NCBI RefSeq assembly: GCF_029227915.1
Contig: NC_079885.1
Location: 23,563,001 to 23,627,000 of the forward strand
From: Hydractinia symbiolongicarpus
Taxonomy: Eukaryota > Cnidaria > Hydrozoa > Anthoathecata > Hydractiniidae
Reading direction: 5' to 3'
Length of the DNA: 64,000 nucleotides
Within the stretch, counting starts at the first letter, position 1. Every line of letters begins with the position of its first letter. Shown in pieces: positions 63,238 through 64,000 of the stretch. Position numbers and translations under genes: made by a program. Under the pieces are notes generated by a model, which did not search any database, was not told the origin of the DNA, and saw only the letters and a list, made by a program, of their open reading frames with translations.

Positions 63238-63560
63238 TCATTGATCACAATTTTCACATGTACTTTTGACTACATCTAGTTGCCATTGCACAGAACCTGA
63301 CACAGAGTAGAAATTAATCTCTATATGAATTTCGAACCTTGTTAGCATCTCTTGAATAGTTTTATAACATGTAGTATAAATATCAGATAACCCAGTTCCT
63401 GTTTCCTCATTTCTCCATTCTCCAAGAACAATATTTCTTTGGAATACTGTATCCACAAAATCTGCAGGACAATAATCATTACTATTCGCGAAGACGCAAT
63501 TGCTTTTGTGACCTTCTCAAGTGCTTCCACTCCAGCTACAATACACCTTTCCCGAGACAA
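63238..63560 (-). CDS. unrecognised coding fragment, possibly an exon
   Basis: Two overlapping minus-strand frames: one begins MSRERCIVAGVEALEKVTKAIASS, and the other runs NDYCPADFVDTVFQRNIVLG...EMLTRFEIHIEINFYSVSG...VKSTCENCDQ, then stop. The second looks protein-like and may start at an AG near 63515. Not recognised; it is adjacent to the repeat above. Confidence 0.3.
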
Positions 63561-64000
63561 TGAGTCATACTTTTTTTAAACTCGTAAATATGAATACCAT
63601 ATTTGAATTCAGCATAGTTTGTTTAATTTATGTGTAAAAGTTTAACTTGATACGCCAACAGAAAGTGCTATTTTGAGGAGATATATATCACAGTTAAAGT
63701 CTTCTTAATGCTCAAGTTACCATGTCCCGCTCCGTTTTCAAAAAGAGGTTGGACATGCCACAAATCTTTAAATTAGAATAGCAGGTTGTTTACTTGCTGT
63801 ATTGTTTCGAAATTTTATTTGTTTATGACATTTTTGATAAGGAATTCAAATCTGTTGTCCGTTTTTCATAAAACTCAACAGAAAAAGTTGCGGCACAACA
63901 AAAGAATAAGGCTCGGGAAAGGTGTATAGATCTGCATAAAATCCAAAACCGTGAAGCTGCTATACCAAAAGCGTTTTCCACTATCCTTTATCCTCGAGAA
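63561..64000. other. window edge, weak open frame at the end
   Basis: From about 63883 the plus strand is open to the window end (KVAAQQKNKARERCIDLHK...). It is too short to classify; it might be the start of an exon running off the window. Confidence 0.2.

Overview
This is an AT-rich animal genomic window holding two conserved, intron-rich nuclear genes and a large load of transposable-element material. The short GT-AG introns, the two metazoan genes, and the mix of GIY-YIG Penelope-like retroelements, a Polinton-like element, tRNA-derived SINEs and MITEs suggest an invertebrate. A cnidarian, perhaps a hydrozoan, is my inference only; nothing seen here proves the taxon.

Layout. (1) 410-10270, minus strand: 14 exons of a CLPTM1L orthologue, with the 3' end outside the window. 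Intron 1 carries a decayed non-LTR retrotransposon (about 6.9-9.77 kb), itself split by a 334-bp insertion. (2) 10.3-14.1 kb: intergenic region between head-to-head genes, containing a palindromic MITE. (3) 14095-26202, plus strand: a complete 21-exon UTP3/SAS10 gene (small-subunit processome factor). It includes a 41-nt internal exon, a GC-AG last intron and a tRNA-derived SINE in intron 17. (4) 26.4-33.2 kb: three Penelope-like fragments in both orientations, two MITE families and a 1-kb TTAA-flanked element. (5) 34388-35679: an inverted-repeat composite with outward tRNA-like heads around a 54-bp minisatellite, next to a hammerhead-ribozyme-like core. (6) 36-53 kb: a non-coding complex of nested long inverted repeats in a 5.12-kb tandem duplication. 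The second copy is broken by about 3.6 kb of other repeats that include another Penelope-like RT fragment. (7) 54.9-60.05 kb: a decayed Polinton/Maverick-like gene block with small membrane and Cys-rich ORFs, a coiled-coil/hydrophobic ORF, a capsid-like ORF, a packaging ATPase and a Bro-N protein. (8) 61.7-64 kb: unrecognised ORFs and a short repeat that recurs inverted at 51.3 kb.

The two host genes have no functional link that I can see. One belongs to an ER membrane lipid-handling family and the other to nucleolar ribosome biogenesis. All exon coordinates were read by eye from splice signals, phase continuity and family similarity. Most element boundaries are approximate.
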